Source: Candidatus Aquiluna sp. UB-MaderosW2red (GTDB taxonomy: Bacteria > Actinomycetota > Actinomycetes > Actinomycetales > Microbacteriaceae). Taken from it: DNA of 64,000 bases. Each line of letters starts with the position of its first letter. Position 1 is the first letter of the stretch. Location of the stretch: positions 868,001-932,000 of the forward strand of contig NZ_LT627734.1 in assembly GCF_900100865.1 (NCBI RefSeq). Direction: 5' to 3'. Positions 56,981 through 64,000 of the stretch are shown here, in pieces. The notes under the pieces are model-generated. The model did not search any database. It worked only from the letters and a program-made list of their open reading frames with translations, and was not told the origin of the DNA. A program made the translations under genes and the position numbers.

Positions 56981-57778
56981 TTAGGGCAACAGCCTGAATG
57001 ACTCTCCAGCGTCTTGTGAAATGTGGACACCATCTTCATCCAGAACAATCACATTTTTTCCTTGAGCTGAGGCGGCCTGTATCTTATTGAAAATTTCAGG
57101 GTTGGAGCTGAAGCCTTTAGTGAGGTCGCTGCTAAAAAACAATCCACGATCGGTACTAACGTAAATGCCTGACTCAAACCAGTCCACCAGCAAAAGGTTA
57201 TCGGGAGCCTCGATTGAATCGAAGCTCAACCCAGCATCGCTTGATAAAAGAAGCTTTCCTTCTGAAATTATTAGAATCTCGCTTCCGTTTTTCGGATTGA
57301 CGCTGAGGCTATCTAGGCTCGGAGTTTCCAAAGTCAACCAAGATTTAGCGCCGTCCGAGGAACCAACCACAACCCCGTAGTTAGCCGCTACTCCAACAAA
57401 ATAATCGCCCGACACCTCTAGGAGGTGAAAATCAACCTCACCCATAAGTGTCCTAGGCGTCCAAGTCTCACCTTTGTCTTCTGAGGCAATTATCCCAACT
57501 GGGTCTGGCCAGTCTTGAGTCGGACCAGGATGACCACTGGCGTAAAAGACGCCATCGCTAATGTCTAGCCCCATGATGTCAAATTCCTCGCCAACTTGGC
57601 TCCACGAGTCGCCCTTCATTTTATAAAGGCCATGGTGGCTCGCCAAGTAAAAAAATTCACCGTCTGTTGCAACACTGTGAACATGTTCCATTTGATCCAC
57701 AGACATCTGGTCATTCGAGCTAGCGCAGCCGGCGAGCAGCAAGAGCACGGCTCCCGATGCGACCAGGGGCCTAAGCAT
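56981..57778 (-). CDS. F510_1955-type beta-propeller lipoprotein
   Basis: A 265-residue lipoprotein. The signal with lipobox is SGAVLLLLAGCASSN (Cys about 18). The mature part is a propeller with sialidase-like repeats (SEDKGETWTPR, SSDGAKSWLTL, SSDAGLSF, SQDAGESF). It opens with EHVHSVATDGEFFYLASHHG, characteristic of the F510_1955 family. The family is often found beside DUF305 and copper-handling genes. Its start overlaps the DUF305-like stop. Confidence 0.8.
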   Translation of the reverse strand: MLRPLVASGAVLLLLAGCASSNDQMSVDQMEHVHSVATDGEFFYLASHHGLYKMKGDSWSQVGEEFDIMGLDISDGVFYASGHPGPTQDWPDPVGIIASEDKGETWTPRTLMGEVDFHLLEVSGDYFVGVAANYGVVVGSSDGAKSWLTLETPSLDSLSVNPKNGSEILIISEGKLLLSSDAGLSFDSIEAPDNLLLVDWFESGIYVSTDRGLFFSSDLTKGFSSNPEIFNKIQAASAQGKNVIVLDEDGVHISQDAGESFRLLP

Positions 57779-58049
57779 TGGTTTGTCCCTGAAGAAGGTC
57801 TTCCATCTGCCGCACCTTAGCTTGTTGCGCAGCGATTACTCCTTGAGCCAAAGAGCTTTCATCTTCGTTTTGAGAATTCTCAATCTCCTGAACCATTTCC
57901 AGCTCTCCTTTGGGACGGTAAGTCATTATGGATAAAAATATTCTGTCAAACTTTGGAGAGAGTTCAGATAAAAGTTTGTCGAGATCTTCATCCGAGGCCA
58001 TTCCAACCACGTATTTTGCTGGGTGGATTATGGCCTGATGATCCAACAT
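57771..58049 (-). CDS. Truncated, degenerate DUF305-like protein
   Basis: A 92-residue protein that matches only the second half of DUF305. It has GMASDEDLDKLLSELSPKFD, then FDRIFLSIMTYRPKGELEM where family members have a conserved LMxxHHxGAxxM, and a final LAQGVIAAQQAKVRQMEDLL. The conserved His pair (likely metal ligands) is replaced by YRP, and the signal peptide and first half are missing. TAGGAG precedes the ATG with long spacing. It may be a remnant still translated, or a cytoplasmic derivative with a changed role. Confidence 0.6.
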   Translation of the reverse strand: MLDHQAIIHPAKYVVGMASDEDLDKLLSELSPKFDRIFLSIMTYRPKGELEMVQEIENSQNEDESSLAQGVIAAQQAKVRQMEDLLQGQTNA

Positions 58050-58236
58050 TGCAGCTGATTCTCCTAGGTTATTTCTCTGGCCCGATAGCCATTCTTGCGT
58101 TTATATCAGTTTGCTACTTCGTTCTGAATGAATTCTGTCAACTCCAGTAATTTTGTATTCGCAACATCCCTTCAGAGTCCAAGTGTGCGATTAAGCCCTG
58201 TTGTAGACTTATGGACGCCTTGACTTCTAGGCAACT

Positions 58237-58309
58237 GCCCTCGTAGCTCAGTGGATAGAGCAAGAGCCTTCTAATCTCTTGGTCGTAGGTTCGATTCCTA
58301 CCGAGGGCG
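58237..58309 (+). tRNA. tRNA-Arg (TCT anticodon)
   Basis: A 73-base cloverleaf. The acceptor stem pairs GCCCTCG with CGAGGGC, the D-arm is GCTCAGTGGATAGAGC, the anticodon loop is CTTCTAA with TCT, and the T-arm is GTAGGTTCGATTCCTAC. The anticodon stem AGAGC/TCTCT has a C-T mismatch at the base of the loop. CCA is not encoded. Confidence 0.95.
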
Positions 58310-58496
58310 CAAAATTCGTACCGCTGCTAAATAATTCAACTCTTCTCGGAAAGCGCTGACCTTGAGCGGTTTAGGGGCCTTTGATAAGATAACCGGAGTG
58401 CCGGGGATCCTGGTCGGCGTAGCGGCTTCAAGAAAGTCGTGCATTAGCGGGTTCACCTACTGGTGTAATCGGCTACCAACCGACTATGAGGAGAAA
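58310..58496 (+). promoter_or_regulatory. Leader region of the mrp operon
   Basis: About 190 bases after tRNA-Arg with no confident gene. Near the end are two adjacent hairpins, CACC-TACT-GGTG (58454-58465) and TCGG-CTACCAA-CCGA (58469-58483). They are followed at once by GAGGAG (58488-58493). This looks like a structured 5' untranslated region; the ligand or function is unknown. Confidence 0.35.
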
Positions 58497-58550
58497 ATGG
58501 CGCGCCATAGCTTTTCTCTGAAGCTCTCTTGTATGCGGGTGCGCTTGTGA
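58497..58550 (+). CDS. Putative 17-residue leader peptide before mrpA
   Basis: ATG 58497 has a strong GAGGAG site three bases ahead and encodes MARHSFSLKLSCMRVRL. Its TGA (58548-58550) overlaps the mrpA GTG (58547-58549) as GTGA. The first 12 bases form the palindrome ATGGCGCGCCAT. mrpA itself has no clear ribosome-binding site, so ribosomes finishing this ORF would re-initiate on mrpA. It is also the in-frame end of a longer frame from 58362 that has no supporting features. Confidence 0.55.
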   Translation: MARHSFSLKLSCMRVRL

Positions 58551-61540
58551 CCCTTACAGCGATTCTCTTCTCAACGCTGCTTCTTGTCGCAATAACTATG
58601 GTGGCAACTCGGTTTCTGGGTCGCAACGCAGGGTGGATAGCAGCCACCGGCTTGGGCGTCATTGCATTAGCTGTTGGTTTGCGAATACCCGAGATTCTTG
58701 AAAGCGCAAACTCTCCCTCCGGCTTGGCGGCCGTGCGCGAGGTGACCCCTTGGATCCCGAGCCTTGGAATCTCTTTGGGTTTGCGCCTGGACGGCTTGTC
58801 TGCCCTGTTTCTGATAATTGTGTTAGGCATTGGGGCGCTTGTAATGGCCTATTCGGCTCGCTACATGTCTGAGCGCGTCGTGCACCCGCACACCGGCTAT
58901 TTTGCATGGATGTTGCTGTTTGCTTTCGCCATGACGGGGCTAGTCCTAGCAGATGACCTAGTTCTACTTTTTGTTTTTTGGGAGCTCACAACCCTGTGTT
59001 CGTTCTTCTTGATCAATCGTTCAGGAGAAAAGGCAAGCGCTCCTGCGGTTCGCACACTTTTGGTTACCGCGATGGGCGGCCTAGCACTGTTATTTGCAGT
59101 GGTTTTGATTGTGGTTCGAACTGGTACAACCGTTCTTAGCGAAGCCCTAACCGACGAGGTGTGGGCACAGGATCAAGGGTTCACTGCTGGAATTGCGGTT
59201 TTGGTTGCCCTGGCTGCCATGACAAAGTCTGCACAGTTCCCGTTTCACATGTGGTTGCCAGATGCGATGGTTGCCCCCACACCTGTGAGTGCCTATCTTC
59301 ATGCCGCGGCCATGGTGAAAGCGGGGATTTACTTGCTAATGCTGTTCTCTCCAGCTCTTGGGGGGTCGATTGTGTGGCAGGTGATTCTTTTATCAACCGG
59401 TCTCATAACAGCGTTGCTGGGGGCCTTTTTTGCCATGCGACGTTTTGATCTCAAAGAGATCATGGCGTATTCGACCGTGAGCCAGCTGGGTCTGATTGTT
59501 GCTTTGATCGGCCTTGGAACGACAGCGGCGCTGGCTACGGCTGCGCTTTACACCCTTGCTCACGCTCTGTTTAAGGCTTCACTGTTTATGGTGGTGGGAA
59601 TTATTGACCACCAGGCGGGCACCAGAGACATACGGCTTTTGCACGGGTTGTGGCGAATCATGCCTGTCACGTTCATCACAACGTTATTGGCCGGGCTCTC
59701 TATGGCGGGGGTTTTCCCACTGCTTGGTTTTATCTCGAAAGAGTACCTACTGGGTCAAATGCTGGATGCCGGCACTCAGATATGGGTGGGGATTGCCCTT
59801 ACCGCTATCGCCGTGCTCGCGTCTGCCACCACCTTTGCCTATACCGGCCGCATTCTTCTCGGGGCCTTTTTTAGTTACCGGGGAACTAATCACGCAGACG
59901 AGCCGGAGGGCACTCACGGACAGAAAAAGGAAATTCGCGAGGCAAAGCCTTTATTTGTAGGGGCGGCACTAACTCCGGCGCTCATCGGTTTGTTTCTGGG
60001 TCCCTCAATCGCCGCGCTGTACCCGCTTTTGGGAGCCGCTGGAAGTGCGGCTTCGGGTGAGGCTTATGCTGCAAGCTTCAAATTCTTTGGCGGGTTCACC
60101 ACCGAATTCGCTCTCTCACTTTCGATTTATAGCTTGGGGCTTTTTGCAATAACTCAACGTCGCCGCTTGGATACATTCTTGGAGCGCCGCTACTTGAAGT
60201 TCACTGCGATCGATGTGGTGGAGGGTATTAGGACCGGCTCTCTGGCTCTGGGTAAAAGGGTGGGAAACACCACCAGAACTGACTCGCCTGCAAAGCACTT
60301 GGCAGCGCCCTGGGTGATAGTTGGATTTATTGCCGTTGCTGCCCTGTTCATAGTTCCCGCCCCAGCTGCATTCGTTGCGGGAGATTCTTGGACCGATGTG
60401 CTCTGGCTCGTGCTTTTGGTTGTCACTGTTGTGCCGGCGCTAATAACCAAATCGCGCCTAGTCGCTTTGATTTTGGTGGGTGGAGCTGGGTTTGTAGTAG
60501 CTCTCTGGTTCTTTGCGCTTGGCGCAATTGATGTCGGATTAACACAGCTACTAGTAGAGCTACTTACGGTTGTGGCACTGGTGTTGATTTTGCGTCGCCT
60601 GCCAGGGACTTTCCATCCTGTGGCACGCTCCAGGCAGTTTGTCACCGCCATGGTTGCCATCGGAGTTGGTGTGGTGGCAACATTAGCGACACTGGCCTTC
60701 ACTGGGCAGCGTGACATGTCTGCAGTTGGACAGTACTTTTTGGATGAGGCCCCTAAGGACACCGGCGGCACCAACGTAGTGAACACTATTTTGGTTGACT
60801 ACCGCGCACTAGACACCTTCGGTGAGCTCACTGTTATTGCAGTTGCCGGCATTGTGCTAATCGGTATTCTTCGCTCGCGCGCAATGCTCAGCCAGCGAAC
60901 TCCAGATTTGGCTAGCTGGGAGAATACTGCTCTTGCTCGCACGGAAGACAACACTCTTCCGATCCGAGTTGTCGCCAGGTGGGCAGCGCCAGTGATTATT
61001 CTTTTGTCTTTCCACCTATTCTGGCGCGGCCACTACGAGCCCGGCGGAGGCTTTATCGCTGGACTGGTGGGGGCCACCGGATTCGGCCTTGCCTACCTTG
61101 GTGCGCGAGCGGATCGTTCAGCACCGGTGAAGTGGCCGTATCAAGGTCTTTTGGCTTCGGGGGTGATTGTGGCTGTCCTGAGCGGTATCTGGGGTTACGC
61201 TGCCGGTTCATTCTTGAAACCGGTGCGATTTGACATTCCTTTGCCATGGGGTGGTGAGTATGGCTTTACTAGCGCGATGGTCTTTGATCTCGGGGTTTAT
61301 ATTGCCGTTTTGGCAATAATCATTGCCGTGATTAATGAACTGGGAGGTGTGCGTCCAAGCAATATCGAGCCAAGGAGTTACGCCGGGGCAGTTCTGGTTG
61401 CGAGCCGTTTTGAAAGGTTCGAACCAAATTCTCCGCGCCCAGAGCGGCTAGGTGAAGCCGGCAGTTCTGGTGGTCAAGCAACCCCAAAAACCGGTAGCTC
61501 AGCGGTTTCGGATTCGCTAGAGACGGGAGCGTCATCATGA
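58547..61540 (+). CDS. mrpA: Na+/H+ antiporter subunit A (MrpA with fused MrpB domain)
   Basis: Largest subunit of the Mrp cation/proton antiporter, related to NuoL. About 997 residues with some 20 membrane segments. The proton-channel core has KSAQFPFHMWLPDAMVAPTP and the VSAYLHAAAMVKAGIYLL block. From about residue 800 there is an MrpB-like domain (FWRGHYEPGGGFIAGLVGA), the usual actinobacterial A/B fusion, so no separate mrpB is expected. GTG 58547 gives MTLTAILFSTLLLV, fitting homologues; TTG 58529 is an alternative. It overlaps mrpC by four bases. Confidence 0.93.
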   Translation: MTLTAILFSTLLLVAITMVATRFLGRNAGWIAATGLGVIALAVGLRIPEILESANSPSGLAAVREVTPWIPSLGISLGLRLDGLSALFLIIVLGIGALVMAYSARYMSERVVHPHTGYFAWMLLFAFAMTGLVLADDLVLLFVFWELTTLCSFFLINRSGEKASAPAVRTLLVTAMGGLALLFAVVLIVVRTGTTVLSEALTDEVWAQDQGFTAGIAVLVALAAMTKSAQFPFHMWLPDAMVAPTPVSAYLHAAAMVKAGIYLLMLFSPALGGSIVWQVILLSTGLITALLGAFFAMRRFDLKEIMAYSTVSQLGLIVALIGLGTTAALATAALYTLAHALFKASLFMVVGIIDHQAGTRDIRLLHGLWRIMPVTFITTLLAGLSMAGVFPLLGFISKEYLLGQMLDAGTQIWVGIALTAIAVLASATTFAYTGRILLGAFFSYRGTNHADEPEGTHGQKKEIREAKPLFVGAALTPALIGLFLGPSIAALYPLLGAAGSAASGEAYAASFKFFGGFTTEFALSLSIYSLGLFAITQRRRLDTFLERRYLKFTAIDVVEGIRTGSLALGKRVGNTTRTDSPAKHLAAPWVIVGFIAVAALFIVPAPAAFVAGDSWTDVLWLVLLVVTVVPALITKSRLVALILVGGAGFVVALWFFALGAIDVGLTQLLVELLTVVALVLILRRLPGTFHPVARSRQFVTAMVAIGVGVVATLATLAFTGQRDMSAVGQYFLDEAPKDTGGTNVVNTILVDYRALDTFGELTVIAVAGIVLIGILRSRAMLSQRTPDLASWENTALARTEDNTLPIRVVARWAAPVIILLSFHLFWRGHYEPGGGFIAGLVGATGFGLAYLGARADRSAPVKWPYQGLLASGVIVAVLSGIWGYAAGSFLKPVRFDIPLPWGGEYGFTSAMVFDLGVYIAVLAIIIAVINELGGVRPSNIEPRSYAGAVLVASRFERFEPNSPRPERLGEAGSSGGQATPKTGSSAVSDSLETGASS

Positions 61541-61938
61541 GTTTGGCTCTTAGCATTGGATTTTTGGCAGCAGCCGGCGTTTTTTTGGTGCTGCAGCGCG
61601 GGATGATTCGAATCATCCTCGGCTTTGTCCTTTTAACCCACGCGGTAAACCTGTTGATTATTGCAGCCGGCGGAGTCGCTCGTCGAGACGCCCCATTTGC
61701 TGATGGAGACACATCGATGGCAGCGGACCCACTCCCGCAGGCCTTTGTTCTTACTGCGATTGTGATTGCGTTCGCAATCACCGTTGTTTTGGCGACCCTA
61801 GCGGTTGTCAGTAAGGGCGATGACGATACTGAGGGTGAGCCACAAATTAGGGCTTTGGACAGTGATGCTAACAATAGTGAAGCTAACAACAGTCAAGCTA
61901 ACAACAGTGAAGCTAAAAAAGGTGGTGATTTGAAGTGA
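61537..61938 (+). CDS. mrpC: Na+/H+ antiporter subunit C
   Basis: A 133-residue NuoK-like subunit with three membrane segments: the N-terminus, RMIRIILGFVLLTHAVNLLI, and AFVLTAIVIAFAITVVLATL. The last 30 residues are soluble and hydrophilic and contain three tandem copies of a 15-base repeat coding for ANNSE/ANNSQ. It overlaps both neighbours. Confidence 0.93.
   Translation: MSLALSIGFLAAAGVFLVLQRGMIRIILGFVLLTHAVNLLIIAAGGVARRDAPFADGDTSMAADPLPQAFVLTAIVIAFAITVVLATLAVVSKGDDDTEGEPQIRALDSDANNSEANNSQANNSEAKKGGDLK
61867..61911 (+). repeat. Three tandem 15-bp repeats inside mrpC
   Basis: GCTAACAATAGTGAA (61867-61881), GCTAACAACAGTCAA (61882-61896) and GCTAACAACAGTGAA (61897-61911) follow each other without a gap, in frame. 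A partial fourth copy, GCTAA, follows. The copy number is likely to vary by slippage without shifting the frame. Confidence 0.9.
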
Positions 61939-63563
61939 TGAACCTCATGGAAGCACTTTTGCCGCTATTTGTTGGCGCGCCCCTTTTATTAGGCGCTGTG
62001 CTATTTATCGTGCCTCGCACTCACCCGCTTCAATACATAGTGGCTACTGGCTCACTCTTAGCTGTTTTGGCCGGTTCCATCACTTTGTTGGTAACGGTGT
62101 CCGATGGCACCGTGCTCGCTCACCAAATCTCGCTCTGGCCCGAGGGCATTGCGATTGCATTTGTGGCAGATGCCTTTTCTGCGTTGATTTTGACTGCCGC
62201 TGCACTGGTGGCCCTACTTAGCTTCCAGTACATGCTCGTAAGCGGAGAAAGCCGAAGCCCGTCGATTCCCGCGTTGGTTTTGATTTTGGTTGGTGGCGTT
62301 TCCGGAGCGTTATTGACTGCAGATCTATTCAATCTCTTTGTTTTTATTGAAGTGATGCTCCTGCCCTCCTACGGGTTGTTGATCTTCCTTAGCCGCCGGG
62401 AGGATATGGCCGGCTCGAGGCTTTATGTGGTTGTGAATTTGCTTGCCTCGACACTTTTTCTGGCCGGGATTGGTTTGATTTACGCAGTCCAAGGAACCGT
62501 CAACCTGGCAGCGCTGGCAGGCACAGGTTCTGATCCGGCTACCGCAATAGCCACTGCTATGTGTTTGTCAGCACTTGCTGTCAAGGCTGCTGTTTTCCCG
62601 GTGCACGGTTGGTTGAGCAGGGCCTACGCATCAGCATCTCCAGCGGTTGCAGCTTTGTTTTCCGGACTCCATACCAAAGTCGCGGTATATGTGATCTACC
62701 GAATCAGTGCGGTGATTTTTGAGGGTGATAGCTCCTGGATGAACGCGATCTTGGTTGTTGCCTGCCTAACTCTGGTGGTTGGTGCTCTTGCAGCCCTTGG
62801 GGAATCAAGCATTCGCTCCCTCTTGCTGTTTCAAATGGTCAGCGGTATTGGGTTTATCCTTGTTGGCGTCGGCCTGTTTACACCTCAGGGGTTGAGTGCA
62901 GGCATCGTTTACATGGTTCACCACATGATTGTCATGGGTTCATTGCTATTGGTATCAAGTGCTATTGAGCACACCTATGGCTCGGGACAACTCGAGAGAA
63001 TTGCCGGGCTGCGAACTCGAGAGCACCTTCTGACAGGGGTATTCGTGATTGGATCGCTTTCACTAGTTGGCTTGCCACCCTTCTCGGGGTTCGTTGCCAA
63101 GTACGCGCTGGTTTTGGCAAGTGCTGACGCTGGCCTCGCCATTGTGGCTGGTTTGCTTTTGGTTGTCAGCCTTTTTGTCCTAATGGCGATGATGAAGATT
63201 TGGGCGAATATGTTCAATGGTAAGCGCCACTCCGATGTCGAGATTCTGGCTGCCGAGGAGCGCATCCGAACTCGAAACGGACTCTATGATCTAGCCCTTC
63301 TCGATCCGGATGAGGTTGCCCAGGAGGCCGCTCTTGCAGTCGAGTATCTGAAACCCCCACGAGGCTCGCAAAGAAACGAGGGCGACCCGCACGAAAACAG
63401 AGGAACCCGTGTTCCAGTAGCGCTGATTTTGCCCGCCTTGATCCTCGGGGGATTGTCTGTGGCGCTCGGTTTTGGAGGAGAATTCCTAGTTTCTCTGGCC
63501 GAGCATGCCAGCGCTGGTCTGATCGACACCAGTGACTACATAAAGGCGGTGATTGGAAGATGA
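61938..63563 (+). CDS. mrpD: Na+/H+ antiporter subunit D
   Basis: A 541-residue NuoM/N-like subunit with about 14 membrane segments. Conserved features are the glutamate in NLFVFIEVMLLPSYGLLIF and the lysine in ALAVKAAVFPVHGWL. The late segment LSLVGLPPFSGFVAKYAL is typical of this family. GTG 61935 is another possible start; both overlap the mrpC stop. Confidence 0.94.
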   Translation: MNLMEALLPLFVGAPLLLGAVLFIVPRTHPLQYIVATGSLLAVLAGSITLLVTVSDGTVLAHQISLWPEGIAIAFVADAFSALILTAAALVALLSFQYMLVSGESRSPSIPALVLILVGGVSGALLTADLFNLFVFIEVMLLPSYGLLIFLSRREDMAGSRLYVVVNLLASTLFLAGIGLIYAVQGTVNLAALAGTGSDPATAIATAMCLSALAVKAAVFPVHGWLSRAYASASPAVAALFSGLHTKVAVYVIYRISAVIFEGDSSWMNAILVVACLTLVVGALAALGESSIRSLLLFQMVSGIGFILVGVGLFTPQGLSAGIVYMVHHMIVMGSLLLVSSAIEHTYGSGQLERIAGLRTREHLLTGVFVIGSLSLVGLPPFSGFVAKYALVLASADAGLAIVAGLLLVVSLFVLMAMMKIWANMFNGKRHSDVEILAAEERIRTRNGLYDLALLDPDEVAQEAALAVEYLKPPRGSQRNEGDPHENRGTRVPVALILPALILGGLSVALGFGGEFLVSLAEHASAGLIDTSDYIKAVIGR

Positions 63564-63952
63564 CCGACTCTCTGAGTGCTTCAGCATGGAGCTTGCCATG
63601 GAGGATGACGTATTTCACTGCTTGGTTTATCGGCCAGTTCATAATTACCAGCCTCCAGGTTGTCGGGCTAATTCTTTCACCGGGCAGAGAGCCCTCACCG
63701 GGGATTGTGCGGATGCGCATAGCTGACCTGACTGAGTCCGAAGTCACAATTTTGGTGACATTGATTACCATCACACCAGACACTTTGGTCATCGCAGTGG
63801 ACCGAGAAAACGGCAGCATGTTTGTTCATGGAATGTTTGTTGCTCAAGACCCAGAGAGTTTCCGCGAGTCCTTGCGAGAAACGCACGATCGATTGCTTTT
63901 TGGCACGAGGTTGAGGCCAAGCTTGAATTTGAGAAATGGGGTTGTCAAATGA
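63560..63952 (+). CDS. mrpE: Na+/H+ antiporter subunit E
   Basis: A 130-residue MrpE. It has one or two membrane segments near the N-terminus (FTAWFIGQFIITSLQVVGLI) and a soluble C-terminal domain with the conserved SPGIVRMRI and TILVTLITITPDTLVI blocks. It overlaps mrpD by four bases and mrpF by four bases. Confidence 0.93.
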   Translation: MTDSLSASAWSLPWRMTYFTAWFIGQFIITSLQVVGLILSPGREPSPGIVRMRIADLTESEVTILVTLITITPDTLVIAVDRENGSMFVHGMFVAQDPESFRESLRETHDRLLFGTRLRPSLNLRNGVVK

Positions 63953-64000
63953 TTCCTGATGCTGTCGCTTTTGTGGTTCTAGGGCTCTTAGCTTTCTCGG
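63949..64000 (+). CDS. mrpF: Na+/H+ antiporter subunit F, N-terminal fragment (cut by window edge)
   Basis: Only the first 17 codons are visible (MIPDAVAFVVLGLLAFS). They start with an ATG that overlaps the mrpE stop as ATGA. A short hydrophobic N-terminus and the position right after mrpE fit MrpF. The remainder lies outside the window. Confidence 0.7.
   Translation, partial: MIPDAVAFVVLGLLAFS

Noticed and set aside
58237-58309. tRNA-Arg as an integration site of a genomic island
   Set aside because: No integrase and no repeated tRNA 3' end is visible nearby; the following genes are a standard mrp operon.
61332-61889. Long minus-strand frame opposite mrpA and mrpC
   Set aside because: It is the antisense shadow of two well-supported antiporter genes, with no ribosome-binding site.

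Overview
This window looks like a contiguous piece of a small, streamlined actinobacterial chromosome. Gene content and order point to a member of the Microbacteriaceae, probably of the freshwater Luna/Rhodoluna/Aquiluna type. The evidence is the actinobacterial order lepB-rnhB-DUF2469-dprA-xerC-M23-rpsB-tsf-pyrH-frr-cdsA, DUF2469 itself, GlgE-type glucan synthesis, Mrp antiporter genes with a fused A/B subunit, frequent GTG/TTG starts, moderate GC, and very tight packing. Several convergent gene pairs overlap at their stop codons. The lineage is inferred from gene content, not from a search.

Layout. 1-1.7 kb: the 3' end of citrate synthase, a strong hairpin terminator, and a decayed DUF3800 gene. 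1.6-7.5 kb: rsmD, recG, coaD, DUF177, rpmF, rnc, mutM and a small membrane protein. 7.6-11.3 kb: ffh, rpsP, khpA, rimM, trmD. 11.3-13.1 kb: a small accessory island with an AbiEi-like antitoxin gene divergent from a Fic-domain gene. 13.2-22.4 kb: rplS, lepB, rnhB, DUF2469, dprA, xerC, an M23-like protein, rpsB, tsf, pyrH, frr, cdsA. 22.4-29.3 kb: DivIVA-type proteins, a secreted transglycosylase-like protein, a hydrolase, an AI-2E family transporter, an unusual membrane protein/lipoprotein fusion and a thioredoxin/TPR protein. 29.3-35.5 kb: the glucan operon glgX-glgE-glgB on the minus strand. 35.6-43.3 kb: cysteine desulfurase, mnmA, ligA, gatC, gatA, gatB. 43.4-51.2 kb: tRNA-His, orn, a large RND transporter, and putA. 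51.4-54.4 kb: an osmoprotectant ABC transporter. 54.4-58.1 kb: DUF427, a Sua5/YrdC protein, a baeRF-like protein, an F510_1955-type lipoprotein and a truncated DUF305 protein. 58.2 kb to the end: tRNA-Arg, then mrpACDEF, with mrpF cut by the window edge.

How the genes work together. Most are core information processing: SRP, ribosomal proteins and their maturation, tRNA modification and amidotransfer, and DNA repair and recombination. The accessory functions fit an osmotically and energetically fluctuating aquatic habitat: Mrp Na+/H+ antiport, betaine-type uptake, proline catabolism, and glycogen-like storage through maltose-1-phosphate.

No CRISPR array, intact transposase, prophage or large defence island is visible. 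The most unusual signals are: a 61-bp IS3-like bare-ends element inside the loop of the osmoprotectant operon terminator; a 17-residue upstream ORF whose stop overlaps the mrpA start; a near-perfect terminator immediately in front of the dprA start, at a place where yraN and comM are absent; similar Ala/Glu/Val/Pro-rich tails on ribosomal proteins S16 and S2; and the solitary AbiEi-like/Fic divergent pair. I do not see a convincing wholly new multi-gene system.
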